Below, in pieces: positions 34,097 to 43,699 of a stretch of 64,000 nucleotides of DNA. The stretch covers positions 113,944 through 177,943 of the forward strand of contig JAISQW010000001.1 of assembly GCA_031273925.1 (NCBI GenBank), written 5' to 3'. The notes below the pieces were generated by a model. That model did no database searches, was not told the origin of the DNA, and saw only the letters and a list, made by a program, of their open reading frames with translations. Numbering within the stretch: position 1 is the stretch's first letter; every line of letters starts with the position of its first letter. This DNA comes from Endomicrobium sp. (GTDB taxonomy: Bacteria > Elusimicrobiota > Endomicrobiia > Endomicrobiales > Endomicrobiaceae). The position numbers and the translations under genes are program-made.

Positions 34097-35425
34097 TTAC
34101 AATTTATTAACAAGTTGTTTAAAAAATATTCCACGTTCTTCAAAATTTCTAAATTGATCAAAAGAAGCGCAAGCAGGAGAAAGTAATACCACATCTCCTT
34201 TTTTTGCAATTTTATATATTTTATTTATAGCGTTTTCCATGGTTTTACAATTAAATAAAACAGTTGTCCCAATCAAGTCTTTTCGGATCTTATTACTTGA
34301 TGCACCTATAAGAAAAACAAATTTAACTCTTTTTTTTACAATATTTTTTAATGTATTAAATGAAGAATACTTATCACTTCCTCCCATAATGAGTAAAATA
34401 TTATGTTTAAATGATTTCACTGCAACTTTAGTTGAATCAACATTTGTTGATTTTGAATCATTATAATAACTAACACCATTCAAAATTCTTACAAATTCTA
34501 TTCTATGTTCAAGACATTCATAATTAGAAATAACTTTTTCAATACTTTTTGGTTTTATTCCTCCAACAACATGAGCTGTTGCAACAGCTGCCAAAATATT
34601 ATCTATATTATGCCTACCAAGTATATTAATTGTAGGTTTTATAACAATATGCTTATCATCAATTTTAATAATTATATTCCCATTATTATAGAATACACCT
34701 TGTTTTAAAGTATGTTTACTAAAAAAAATCTTTTTTGTTTTAATTTCAGGAATTATTTTTCTACAAATTCTATTATCATAATTTATTATTGTAAAATCAT
34801 TATGTTTTTGATTAATAAAGACTTTTTTCTTTGCATCAATATACAACTTCATATTTTTATGATGTTCGAAATGATCAGGTGTAATATTTAATAATACAGA
34901 TACATTGGGTTTAAATTGTGGAGTATCTTCAAGTTGATAACTTGAAACTTCAATTATAATATAAGTCTCTTTTGTTACTTTAAATACATCATTTGCTAAT
35001 GGTGATCCAATATTTCCTGAAACTATTAAATTTTTATAAGTAGACATCATAATTTTTGAAACTAAATCTGTTGTTGTGGTTTTGCCATTTGTTCCAGTAA
35101 TAGCAATGATTTTTTTGTAATTTAAATTTTTAAGAAAATCAAGAGAAAAAGCAAGTTCACTAATGATTTTTATTTTTTTTTCACGTGCTTTTTTTAAAAT
35201 AGGAATATTTGAATCAATACCAGGACTTTTTATAATTATATCCGAATTTAAAATTTTATTTGAATGCTCACCTATTTCTACTTCAATCTTTTGATTTAAT
35301 CCATTTGCTTCTATTTTTTTACTATTATCGCTTACAAAAACGTTATATCCAAGCTTAACAGCAAGATTAGCAACAGCTATGCCACTTTTACCAATACCCA
35401 AAACGCAAATATTTTTCGATTTCAT
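34097..35425 (-). CDS. murD: UDP-MurNAc-L-alanine:D-glutamate ligase
   Basis: VLGIGKSGIAVANLA, AITGTNGKTTTTDLV, YNDSKSTN; start refined to 35425, overlapping mraY stop. Confidence 0.95.
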   Translation of the reverse strand: MKSKNICVLGIGKSGIAVANLAVKLGYNVFVSDNSKKIEANGLNQKIEVEIGEHSNKILNSDIIIKSPGIDSNIPILKKAREKKIKIISELAFSLDFLKNLNYKKIIAITGTNGKTTTTDLVSKIMMSTYKNLIVSGNIGSPLANDVFKVTKETYIIIEVSSYQLEDTPQFKPNVSVLLNITPDHFEHHKNMKLYIDAKKKVFINQKHNDFTIINYDNRICRKIIPEIKTKKIFFSKHTLKQGVFYNNGNIIIKIDDKHIVIKPTINILGRHNIDNILAAVATAHVVGGIKPKSIEKVISNYECLEHRIEFVRILNGVSYYNDSKSTNVDSTKVAVKSFKHNILLIMGGSDKYSSFNTLKNIVKKRVKFVFLIGASSNKIRKDLIGTTVLFNCKTMENAINKIYKIAKKGDVVLLSPACASFDQFRNFEERGIFFKQLVNKL

Positions 35426-36497
35426 TTGTTCCATAAAACAAATAATATAAATGAAAATACAGAAAAAATAATACCCATTATCCAAAATCTAATTGTGATT
35501 TTAGTTTCAGACAAACCACTCATTTCAAAATGATGATGTATTGGTGCCATTTTAAACATTCTATTACCTGTTAATTTATAATAAAATATTTGAATTATAA
35601 CTGAAAGAGTTTCAATAACAAATATACCACTTAAACAGAAAAAAACAAATTCTTGTTTTATAAATACTGATACCATTCCTAAAATACCACCTAAAAACAA
35701 ACTTCCAGTATCACCCATAAAAATTTCAGCTGGATGAAAATTATACCATAAAAACCCTAAACTCGCTCCAATAACAGCAAATAAAAAAACTGCTATTTCT
35801 TCAGCACCTAAAACATTAATTACTTTAAAATAACTAGCTATTTTAGAACATCCAACAAAATACGATAAAATTGCTAGTGTAAACGCAACAATAATTATAT
35901 TCCCTATAACAAGTCCATCCAATCCGTCTGTTAAATTAACAGCATTAGAACTACTAACAATTATAATAACTATAAATAAAGCATATATATAAGAAAAATA
36001 TACAGTATTTATTGATATTATAAATTCTTGATTTGCAGAAAAAACATATAAATATATAGTTACAAATGCAGCAAAAATTGTTTGGCCGACAATTTTTTTT
36101 TTTACAGAAAGTCCTGTTGACTTTTTTTTTTAAATTTCAAATAATCATCATAAAAGCCTAATAATCCAAAACAAACAGTACCAATTATGAGGCATATAAT
36201 AAATTTATTATTTAATTTTGTCCATAAAAAAACTGATATTATAACAGCTAATAATATTACTACACCTCCCATAGTTGGTGTCCCATTTTTAATTAAATGT
36301 GTTGAAGGTCCATCAATTCTTATAGTTTGTATAACATTAAATTTATTTAATTTCTTTATAATATATGGACATACTACAAAGCAAACCAAAAAACTTATTA
36401 ATGCAGCTCCAATCGCCCTAAAAATTGGTTGCTGTAAAATACTAAATAAATATGATGAAGAAGTATTGTTAAAATAATTAAAAATATAATATAGCAT
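35422..36497 (-). CDS. mraY: Phospho-MurNAc-pentapeptide transferase MraY, reading frame interrupted at an A10 tract (~36122-36131)
   Basis: N half (THLIKNGTPTMGGVV, GFYDDYLKFKKK) and C half (NAVNLTDGLDGL, GASLGFLWYNFHPAEIFMGDTGSLFLGG, APIHHHFEMSG) in different frames. Confidence 0.9.
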
Positions 36498-36503
36498 TGT
36501 AAT

Positions 36504-37907
36504 TTACTTCCTTTTTTCTAAGAAATTATAAAATTTAAAAAAAATATCTTCCAATTTTAATTTTCGTGAAGCCTTAAATAAAAATACGGAATTATTATCT
36601 ACATTTAATTGCATAAGATTTTTTAAAATATCAGATTTGTTTTTTGAAAAGAAAACATTTTTATTTATAGACTTTTTTGTATTAAAACTCATTTCACCTA
36701 AAAGATTTACTGAATTTATCTTTTGATTATTAATAAATTGTCCTAATTCATAGTGGTATTTTTTTGATTTATCACCAAGTTCGAGCATATCACCAATAAT
36801 AATATTTATTTTTTTATCAATATATAATTCTGCAACAGCTTCTATTGATTTTTTCACTGATGATGGATTTGCATTATAAGCATCATTAATTAAAATAATG
36901 CCATCATGTGTTATAACTGTTTCCATTCGCATTTTAGGAGGTTTAAAATTTTCAATACCTATTTTTATATCGTTAAGTGAAAATCCTAACACAATAGCAC
37001 AAGATGCAGCAGCTAAAGCATTTGAAACATTAAATATACCATTCATTGGTATTGTAATGCTTATAGATTCTTTTTTAAAAAAAAGTTTAAATATTGTTCT
37101 GTCTTGATAAAATAAAATATTCCTAGCGTAAACATCCGCATGTGCTTTTAAAGCAAATGTAACAATTTTATAACCACTTGCTTTTAATTTTGGTATAGTT
37201 TTTAAAAGGTTATCGTCGTTATTAATAATAATATAACCATCCTTTTTTACATTTTTAAATAATTCTATTTTTTCATTAAATACATTATTAAGGGACCAAA
37301 AATATTCTAAATGTGACAATCCTATATTTGTAATAACTCCAAAATCTGGTTTTGCAATATCGGATAATGTTGAAATTTCTCCACATGATGAGGTTCCAAT
37401 TTCAAAAACAGCATATTTAACATTTGTAGTTAAGTCAAATATTGAAAGAGGAAGTCCTATTTTATTATTAAAACTGTGTTTACTGTAAACAATTTTGCCT
37501 TTAATACTTAAAATAGATGCTAATATTTCTTTTGTAGTGGTTTTACCATTAGATCCACTAATGCAAATTATTTTTGTTTTTGTAAATTTTTCTCTATATA
37601 CTTTAGCTAATTTCCCAATAGCACAAACAGTATTGTCAGTTCTAATTAATGGAAAAGTTTTAGCAATTGATTTATTCTTTATTAAATCAATATTATTTGA
37701 ATACACTACTGCTCTTGCTCCTCTGCTAATTGCTTCATCTATAAAATTATGTCCGTTATAGCGTTTCCCATGTATAGCAAAATATACTTCACCCTTTTTT
37801 ATTGTTTTTGAATTAATAGAAACACCATTTATTAAAACATTTATATCACCCGTAACAAAATCAGCTTTTATAGCATGTATCAATTCTTTAAGATGAAAAA
37901 CTTCCAC
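36504..37907 (-). CDS. murF: UDP-MurNAc-tripeptide:D-Ala-D-Ala ligase MurF
   Basis: CISGSNGKTTTKEILASIL, INDAYNANPSSVKKSIEA. Confidence 0.95.
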   Translation of the reverse strand: MEVFHLKELIHAIKADFVTGDINVLINGVSINSKTIKKGEVYFAIHGKRYNGHNFIDEAISRGARAVVYSNNIDLIKNKSIAKTFPLIRTDNTVCAIGKLAKVYREKFTKTKIICISGSNGKTTTKEILASILSIKGKIVYSKHSFNNKIGLPLSIFDLTTNVKYAVFEIGTSSCGEISTLSDIAKPDFGVITNIGLSHLEYFWSLNNVFNEKIELFKNVKKDGYIIINNDDNLLKTIPKLKASGYKIVTFALKAHADVYARNILFYQDRTIFKLFFKKESISITIPMNGIFNVSNALAAASCAIVLGFSLNDIKIGIENFKPPKMRMETVITHDGIILINDAYNANPSSVKKSIEAVAELYIDKKINIIIGDMLELGDKSKKYHYELGQFINNQKINSVNLLGEMSFNTKKSINKNVFFSKNKSDILKNLMQLNVDNNSVFLFKASRKLKLEDIFFKFYNFLEKRK

Positions 37908-37932
37908 AACAAATCTCCAAAAATTTACATTT

Positions 37933-39438
37933 TTAGTTTTTATTATATTTTAAATAAACATATTTTTTAACTATTGAAATATCACTAAAATATATATATT
38001 CTCTACCTATAACTTGATATGTTTCGTGACCTTTTCCTGCAATTAAAACAACATCACCTTTAGATGCCATTGTAATTGCTTCTTTTATTGCCATCTCTCT
38101 ATCAACTACAACTTTGTACTTTTTCTTATGTTCTTTTTTTATACCTATTTCAATATCTAAAATTATTTTCCTTGGATCTTCTTCTCTTGAATTATCAGAT
38201 GTTATAAAAACAAAATCACTCATTTTAGTTGCTATTTTCCCCATCAATGGTCTTTTTGTTTTATCTCTATTTCCACCACATCCAAATACAGTAACAATTT
38301 TTTTATATTTTATTTCTTTTAAAGTATACAAAACATTTTCTAAAGCATCTTTAGTATGAGCATAATCCACAAATATATCAAAATCTAGATATTCCATGCT
38401 AATTTTTTCACATCTTCCTGGAATTTGTCCTAAATTATCAAAACCTTGAGCAATTTTATTTAACGGAATACCACTACATATAGCTGCAGCAGAAGCAGCT
38501 AAAGCATTGGATATATTATATAGTCCAATACAGTTTTTTAAAACTATTTTTATTTCCTTATGTCCATAAACCAAATTGAATTTGCTATAAGTATTTGATA
38601 TTTTAATATTTTTTGCTAAAAAATCAACAACATTGTTTGCAATAATAGAATAAAGTTTAATTTTTGCATTAATATTTTCACATAAGAGTTTTTTTCCGTA
38701 TTTATCATCAAAATTGATGATAGCATATTTTTTATTATCCATCATATTTTTATGACCTTTAAACATAGTAGATTTGACTTTATAGTAATTTTTAATATTT
38801 TTATGAAAGTCTAAATGATCAGATGTTAAATTCGTAAAAATAGCAATATTAAAATTTATTCCATAAACTCTATTTAATCTCAACGCGTGCGAAGAAACTT
38901 CCATAATAAGATGCTTTATACCTCTATCAACAATTTGTCTCATAATACTATATAAATCTAACGATAAAGGAGTTGTGTTAATTGCTTTTAAAATTTTTCC
39001 TTTATATCTATAATTAATGGTTCCAATAACACAACATTCAATACCTACATTAAGAAATATACTTTCAATCATATATGTAACTGTAGTTTTACCATTAGTA
39101 CCTGTTACGCCAATAATATTTAATTTTTTATCAGGATAATTGTAAAATTTGGCACAAAAAACAGACATAAAACAAAAAATATCTTTAACTATAATTTGAA
39201 CAACATGTGACACATCACATTTTAATGTCGTAATAATAACAGATGCTCCATTATTTATTGCTTCATTAATATATTTTGCACCATTAGTAATATATCCAGG
39301 AAGCGCAAAGAAAGCACAATTTTTACTGACTGTCTTGGAAGTATATGATACATTAGATATGTCGATATTTCTGTATCCTATAACAATCATTTTAAAATTA
39401 TTAATTTTATCACAGTTCAAAATATCATACAATTTCAT
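37933..39438 (-). CDS. murE: UDP-MurNAc-tripeptide synthetase MurE
   Basis: GVTGTNGKTTVTYMIES, PGRCEKI, DYAHTKDALENVL, GCGGNRDKTKRPLMG. Confidence 0.95.
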   Translation of the reverse strand: MKLYDILNCDKINNFKMIVIGYRNIDISNVSYTSKTVSKNCAFFALPGYITNGAKYINEAINNGASVIITTLKCDVSHVVQIIVKDIFCFMSVFCAKFYNYPDKKLNIIGVTGTNGKTTVTYMIESIFLNVGIECCVIGTINYRYKGKILKAINTTPLSLDLYSIMRQIVDRGIKHLIMEVSSHALRLNRVYGINFNIAIFTNLTSDHLDFHKNIKNYYKVKSTMFKGHKNMMDNKKYAIINFDDKYGKKLLCENINAKIKLYSIIANNVVDFLAKNIKISNTYSKFNLVYGHKEIKIVLKNCIGLYNISNALAASAAAICSGIPLNKIAQGFDNLGQIPGRCEKISMEYLDFDIFVDYAHTKDALENVLYTLKEIKYKKIVTVFGCGGNRDKTKRPLMGKIATKMSDFVFITSDNSREEDPRKIILDIEIGIKKEHKKKYKVVVDREMAIKEAITMASKGDVVLIAGKGHETYQVIGREYIYFSDISIVKKYVYLKYNKN

Positions 39439-41122
39439 ATTTATCTTTTTTAATCCCTAAATATTCCGCAGTTCTTTTAGCAATATTTGCAAAAACAGGA
39501 GCAGCAACAGCAGCTGCATAGTAATTATTACTTTTTGGTTCATCAATAATAACAAGTATGACAAGTTTAGGATTTATTACTGGTAACATACCACAAAACG
39601 AAACTGTGTAAAATTTAGTAGAATAAGATTTTGTTTTATGATCAAATTTTTGTGCTGTACCTGTTTTACCAGCAACACTATATCCATTAACTTTAGCATT
39701 TTTACCAGTTCCTGATTCTACAACATTTCTTAAAAGTTTTTTTATTATTTGTGCTGTTTCATAAGAAACAACTCTTTTCCCTAATTTTTGATTATCTAGA
39801 ATATTAAAAGTTATTTTATTATTTACTTTTCTTATTTCTTGTACTACATACGGTTTTTTAAATACTCCGTCATTTGCAATAATAGAAAAAGCACTTAGCA
39901 TTTGTATTGGCGTTACAGCAATACCTTGTCCAAATGAAATTGTTGGTAATGTTAAATGATTCCAATATTTTAAATTCATTAAAATACCTTTTGATTCTCC
40001 AATTAAATCTATGCCAGTTAAAGAATGAAAACCAAATTTTTTTATATAATCGTAAAATTCTTTTTTTACTAATTTCTGTGCAATTTTGATAATACCTATG
40101 TTTGATGATATTTCCATAATTTTACTTAAAGAAACTGTTCCATTGATCTTATGATTATCTCTTATAATATGTCCACCAAGTTTTAATTTACCATTTTCTA
40201 AATAAAAACTATCTGAACATTTTATCTTTCCCATATCCAAAGCTGCTGCTATTGTGACAATTTTAAAAGTTGACCCTGGTTCATATACATCACTGATTGC
40301 AGAATTTCTTAAAATTTTTAGATTTTTAATCCTATTTGAAAAATCAAAATCTGGAAGCGATACCATAGCAAGTATTCCACCATTTTTTGGATTTTGAATT
40401 ATGCATATTGCTTTTTTTGCATTATATTTATCAAAAGCTTTTCTTAATTCTTGTTCAGCTATAAATTGTATATTTCTGTCTATACTAAGTATAACATTTT
40501 GTCCACACATTTTAGATTGATCAACAAGTTTATCTTGCATTATTATATGGCCATATCCATCTCTATACATTCTAGTCACAATTTTACTACCTAAAAGATA
40601 CTTATTATATTTTTTTTCTATTCCTTCGAGACCATTACCACAACAATCTGTTATACCTAAAATATGTGTAAGAAATTTACCTTCAGGATGATGTCTCGTA
40701 TATCGTACATCAAAACCAACACCTTCCAATTTTTGACTTCTTATTTTATTAGCAATATCTATATTTACATTATAAGCTATTGGAATATAAGATTTTTCTT
40801 TAAATTCAGTTATTTTTTGTTCTTTAATTTTTATACCATATTTAAATAAAATCATTTTTATTTTATTCAAATCCTTAATTATTTTTGAATCAAGAAAAAT
40901 AATATATTGTTTTACACTTGTAGCAAGAATATTTCCTTTTATATCTAAAATATCGCCTCGTTTTGAATTTTCAATATTATTTTTAGTTACCATTTTTTTT
41001 ACAACACGATCAATTTTAACATGAAGAATAATTTGTAAATACATAAGTTTGATAAATAAAATAAAAAAGAAAATTAATACAATAAAAATCAATAAACTAT
41101 CTCTATCACTATATTTTTTCAT
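39425..41122 (-). CDS. ftsI: Class B penicillin-binding protein FtsI
   Basis: SxxK in YEPGSTFKIVT, SxN in EISSNIG, KTG in VAGKTGTAQ. Confidence 0.95.
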   Translation of the reverse strand: MKKYSDRDSLLIFIVLIFFFILFIKLMYLQIILHVKIDRVVKKMVTKNNIENSKRGDILDIKGNILATSVKQYIIFLDSKIIKDLNKIKMILFKYGIKIKEQKITEFKEKSYIPIAYNVNIDIANKIRSQKLEGVGFDVRYTRHHPEGKFLTHILGITDCCGNGLEGIEKKYNKYLLGSKIVTRMYRDGYGHIIMQDKLVDQSKMCGQNVILSIDRNIQFIAEQELRKAFDKYNAKKAICIIQNPKNGGILAMVSLPDFDFSNRIKNLKILRNSAISDVYEPGSTFKIVTIAAALDMGKIKCSDSFYLENGKLKLGGHIIRDNHKINGTVSLSKIMEISSNIGIIKIAQKLVKKEFYDYIKKFGFHSLTGIDLIGESKGILMNLKYWNHLTLPTISFGQGIAVTPIQMLSAFSIIANDGVFKKPYVVQEIRKVNNKITFNILDNQKLGKRVVSYETAQIIKKLLRNVVESGTGKNAKVNGYSVAGKTGTAQKFDHKTKSYSTKFYTVSFCGMLPVINPKLVILVIIDEPKSNNYYAAAVAAPVFANIAKRTAEYLGIKKDKYEIV

Positions 41123-41134
41123 TAACTAAAAACT

Positions 41135-41386
41135 TCAATTAAGATAAACCACATTATTTCCATCAGGACGCATTAATCCATTTCTATCAGCAATTGAGTA
41201 CATTTTTTCAAGTGCAAGTAAAGAATTAATTTTTAATTTTAAAAGATCATTTTCAATACTAATTTTATTATATTTTGTTTGTAAATTACTAACTTTATAA
41301 GCAAATCTTATTGAAGTATTTTGTTGCCATAGATAAATAAATATACTTAAAATTATTAATATAATTAATAAGAAATATTTATACAT
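41135..41386 (-). CDS. ftsL: FtsL-like cell division protein
   Basis: Single TM plus coiled coil, C-terminal MRPDGNNVVYL; between rsmH and ftsI. Confidence 0.65.
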   Translation of the reverse strand: MYKYFLLIILIILSIFIYLWQQNTSIRFAYKVSNLQTKYNKISIENDLLKLKINSLLALEKMYSIADRNGLMRPDGNNVVYLN

Positions 41387-42263
41387 TATTTTCTACTGCT
41401 CTAATTTTTGCACTTCTACTTTTTGGGTTATTTATTTTCTCTTTTTGTGTTGCTGTAACAACTTTTTTCGTAAGCAATTTATATATTCCATTAGTAAAAT
41501 TTTGCTTAAAATTATTTTTAACAATTCTATCTTCTAAAGAATGAAAAGTCATTATTACTACTCTAGCTTTTGTATTTAGTAATCTTGGAATTGTCGATAA
41601 TAAAATTTCTAAATTATTAAGTTCATCATTAATAAATATTCTTAAAGCCTGAAAAACTTTCGTTGAGGGATTTATTTTTTTAGTATCATATTTTTTTACA
41701 GAACAAATTATTGATCGTAATTGGATTGCAGTACTTATTTTTCTTTTTTTTCTATATATAACAATTGCGTTTGCAATTTGTCTTGATTTATATTCCTCAC
41801 CATACTGATAAAAAATATTAGCTAGATCTTTACTAGAATAAGAATTAACAACATCCATAGCATTAATTTTTACCCTTTGATCCATCCTCATATCAAGCGT
41901 ATTTGAATTAAAAGAAAATCCTCTACTTAAATCATTGAACTGTTTTGAAGAAACACCTACATCTGCAAAAATACCATTAACTTTATTTATTTTAAGAGCT
42001 GCTAAACTCTTTTCTATATTTTTAAAATTATCTCTTATAAATATTATTCTTTTTTTGTCATTTTTTTTTTCAAAAAAAAAGTTATTATAAGCATCTTCAT
42101 CCCAGTCAAAAGCAATTATTTTTATATTTTTGAATTTATTAAGCAAATAAAAACTATGTCCACCTCCTCCAAAAGTACAATCAACATATATACCATAAGG
42201 TTTATTAATTAAAAATTGTGATATTTCATAAGACATAACAGGAATATGATACATGTTAATCAT
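41379..42263 (-). CDS. rsmH: 16S rRNA m4C1402 methyltransferase RsmH (MraW)
   Basis: YHIPVMSYEI, VDCTFGGGGHS, DVGVSSKQFNDLSRGFSF, MRMDQR, FHSLEDRIVKN. Confidence 0.95.
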   Translation of the reverse strand: MINMYHIPVMSYEISQFLINKPYGIYVDCTFGGGGHSFYLLNKFKNIKIIAFDWDEDAYNNFFFEKKNDKKRIIFIRDNFKNIEKSLAALKINKVNGIFADVGVSSKQFNDLSRGFSFNSNTLDMRMDQRVKINAMDVVNSYSSKDLANIFYQYGEEYKSRQIANAIVIYRKKRKISTAIQLRSIICSVKKYDTKKINPSTKVFQALRIFINDELNNLEILLSTIPRLLNTKARVVIMTFHSLEDRIVKNNFKQNFTNGIYKLLTKKVVTATQKEKINNPKSRSAKIRAVENNV

Positions 42264-42287
42264 TAATTGAATTTATCATATAAATAA

Positions 42288-42639
42288 AAAGACGGTCTAT
42301 ACACCGAATTCTGTCTTTTAAATTATAAAAGTGCAATCATTTCTCTGTTGTTAAAATTACTCTTAACAATCTAGCGGTTTATATTTCAACCTTGCTTTTC
42401 GGTAAGGATTTAGCCGTTTCATATTCTGTATTACTACAAAACTTACCCTTCTTAAAAAGAAGGGTACTTTTCCGTTTCCGGAAAAAGCGTCTCTGATCGC
42501 ACCTCTATTCTCACGAATGACAGGAATTACCTGCTACCGTTTACTGTTTATTGTACAAACAACTTCACACAATTAACAGTCAAAGTTCGGACTTTCCTCT
42601 TTATGACTTTCAACATAAAGCGATTGCACGACCGTCTTT
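42288..42639 (-). ncRNA. rnpB: RNase P RNA (bacterial)
   Basis: Perfect 10-bp P1 (AAAGACGGTC/GACCGTCTTT), GAGGAAAGTCCGAAC, AGAG..GTGCGATCAGAGACG, GACAGAATTCGGTGTATAGACC. Confidence 0.95.
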
Positions 42640-42652
42640 CATAAAAAGTTAT

Positions 42653-43381
42653 TTAGATAGTATTCCCCATTAATAATATTCTAGAACAATTGTCACAAAA
42701 CACAAGTGTATGTGCTTTTTTAATTTTATTAATCAATTGTGGTCTTAACATTATTCCACATACACTACAACTTTCTTTATAAACAAGTGACACACCTAAC
42801 CCGTTACAACATGTTGACAATCTTTCATACTCTAAAAATACTAAACTATTAATCATTAACTTATATATTTCTCTTTCTTTTTTTATTACAGAAATTTCTT
42901 TTTTAAGTAAATCAGCGCTGATTTCGATTTTTTCTGTTTCCTTTTGTGTTTGTTCTTTAAATTGTAGCAACTCTTTTTCTTTTTTTTTGATTAAACAAAC
43001 ATTTTTGTCAATAGCATCCATAAGCTTTATAAGCTCATCTTCTATAACATCCTTATCATCTTTTGCTTTTTCTATTTCTATAACTAACGTTTTATACATC
43101 ACGTTTGATTTAACAACATTCAGCTCTGTTAAATATTTCTTTATTGTATTTTCTTTTAAAGCAAGTAATGATTCTTTTTCCTTTCTTAAAAAAATTAATT
43201 TATTATTATTATTTTTTTCAATATCTATTTTCTTTTTTTTATCTTCCAAAACTTTATTTACTTCTTTAAGTATATTTGGTATGTGATTAATCTTTTCATT
43301 TATATTTTTAATTTTTATATCACATATTTGCAATTTATACAAAATCTCTAAATCTTTTTTTAAATATTTTATTTCATTCAC
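42653..43381 (-). CDS. Coiled-coil C4 zinc-ribbon protein (DUF164/CdsZ-like)
   Basis: Long coiled coil then CSVCGIMLRPQLINKIK...CDNCSRIL; GTG start at 43381 after GAGG, because the longer ORF start lies in tRNA-Val. Confidence 0.8.
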   Translation of the reverse strand: MNEIKYLKKDLEILYKLQICDIKIKNINEKINHIPNILKEVNKVLEDKKKKIDIEKNNNNKLIFLRKEKESLLALKENTIKKYLTELNVVKSNVMYKTLVIEIEKAKDDKDVIEDELIKLMDAIDKNVCLIKKKEKELLQFKEQTQKETEKIEISADLLKKEISVIKKEREIYKLMINSLVFLEYERLSTCCNGLGVSLVYKESCSVCGIMLRPQLINKIKKAHTLVFCDNCSRILLMGNTI

Positions 43382-43430
43382 ATTCGCCTCATTATTTTTT
43401 TTAAAAAAAAACAATAAATAAAACAAATTA

Positions 43431-43503
43431 TGGGTAGTGTAGGATTTGAACCTACGACAATTCGTATGTGATACGAACACTCTGCCAACTGAGTTAACTA
43501 CCC
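43431..43503 (-). tRNA. tRNA-Val(CAC)
   Basis: Acceptor GGGTAGT/ACTACCC, anticodon stem-loop TTCGT-ATCACAT-ACGAA; no encoded CCA. Confidence 0.93.
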
Positions 43504-43528
43504 TTTCTTCACAATAACTATTACATAA

Positions 43529-43602
43529 TGGGCCTGGCAGGATTTGAACCTGCGACCACTCGATTATGAGTCGAGCGCTCTAACCAACTGAGCTACAGGC
43601 CC
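43529..43602 (-). tRNA. tRNA with CAT anticodon (Met or lysidine-modified Ile2)
   Basis: Acceptor GGGCCTG/CAGGCCC, anticodon stem-loop CTCGA-CTCATAA-TCGAG; no encoded CCA; identity not settled. Confidence 0.93.
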
Positions 43603-43646
43603 ATCATAGCTTGTTATCTTTTGCATAATTAAAATTACACTGAACG

Positions 43647-43675
43647 ATCATATAACACTAAAAACAACTTGTCAA
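43647..43675 (-). promoter_or_regulatory. Sigma70 promoter upstream of tRNA(CAT)-tRNA-Val-zinc ribbon-rnpB
   Basis: Minus strand TTGACA, exactly 17-nt spacer, TATGAT. Confidence 0.75.
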
Positions 43676-43699
43676 TATTTTTATTTTTTAAAAAAAAAA

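Noticed and set aside
36187-36477. Antisense ORFs of 60-140 aa throughout the window (e.g. 36187-36477, 6363-6794, 12486-12905, 57529-57948)
   Set aside because: All lie opposite well-supported genes, have no recognisable domains and no dedicated start context; typical shadow ORFs in AT-rich DNA.
42060-42085. T/A homopolymer hairpin-like run in rsmH
   Set aside because: Reading frame is continuous and encodes a plausible Phe/Lys stretch; homopolymer pairing alone is not evidence of function.
43382-43480. Upstream extension of the zinc-ribbon ORF to 43480
   Set aside because: It would begin inside tRNA-Val; a GTG at 43381 with GAGG spacing is the better start.
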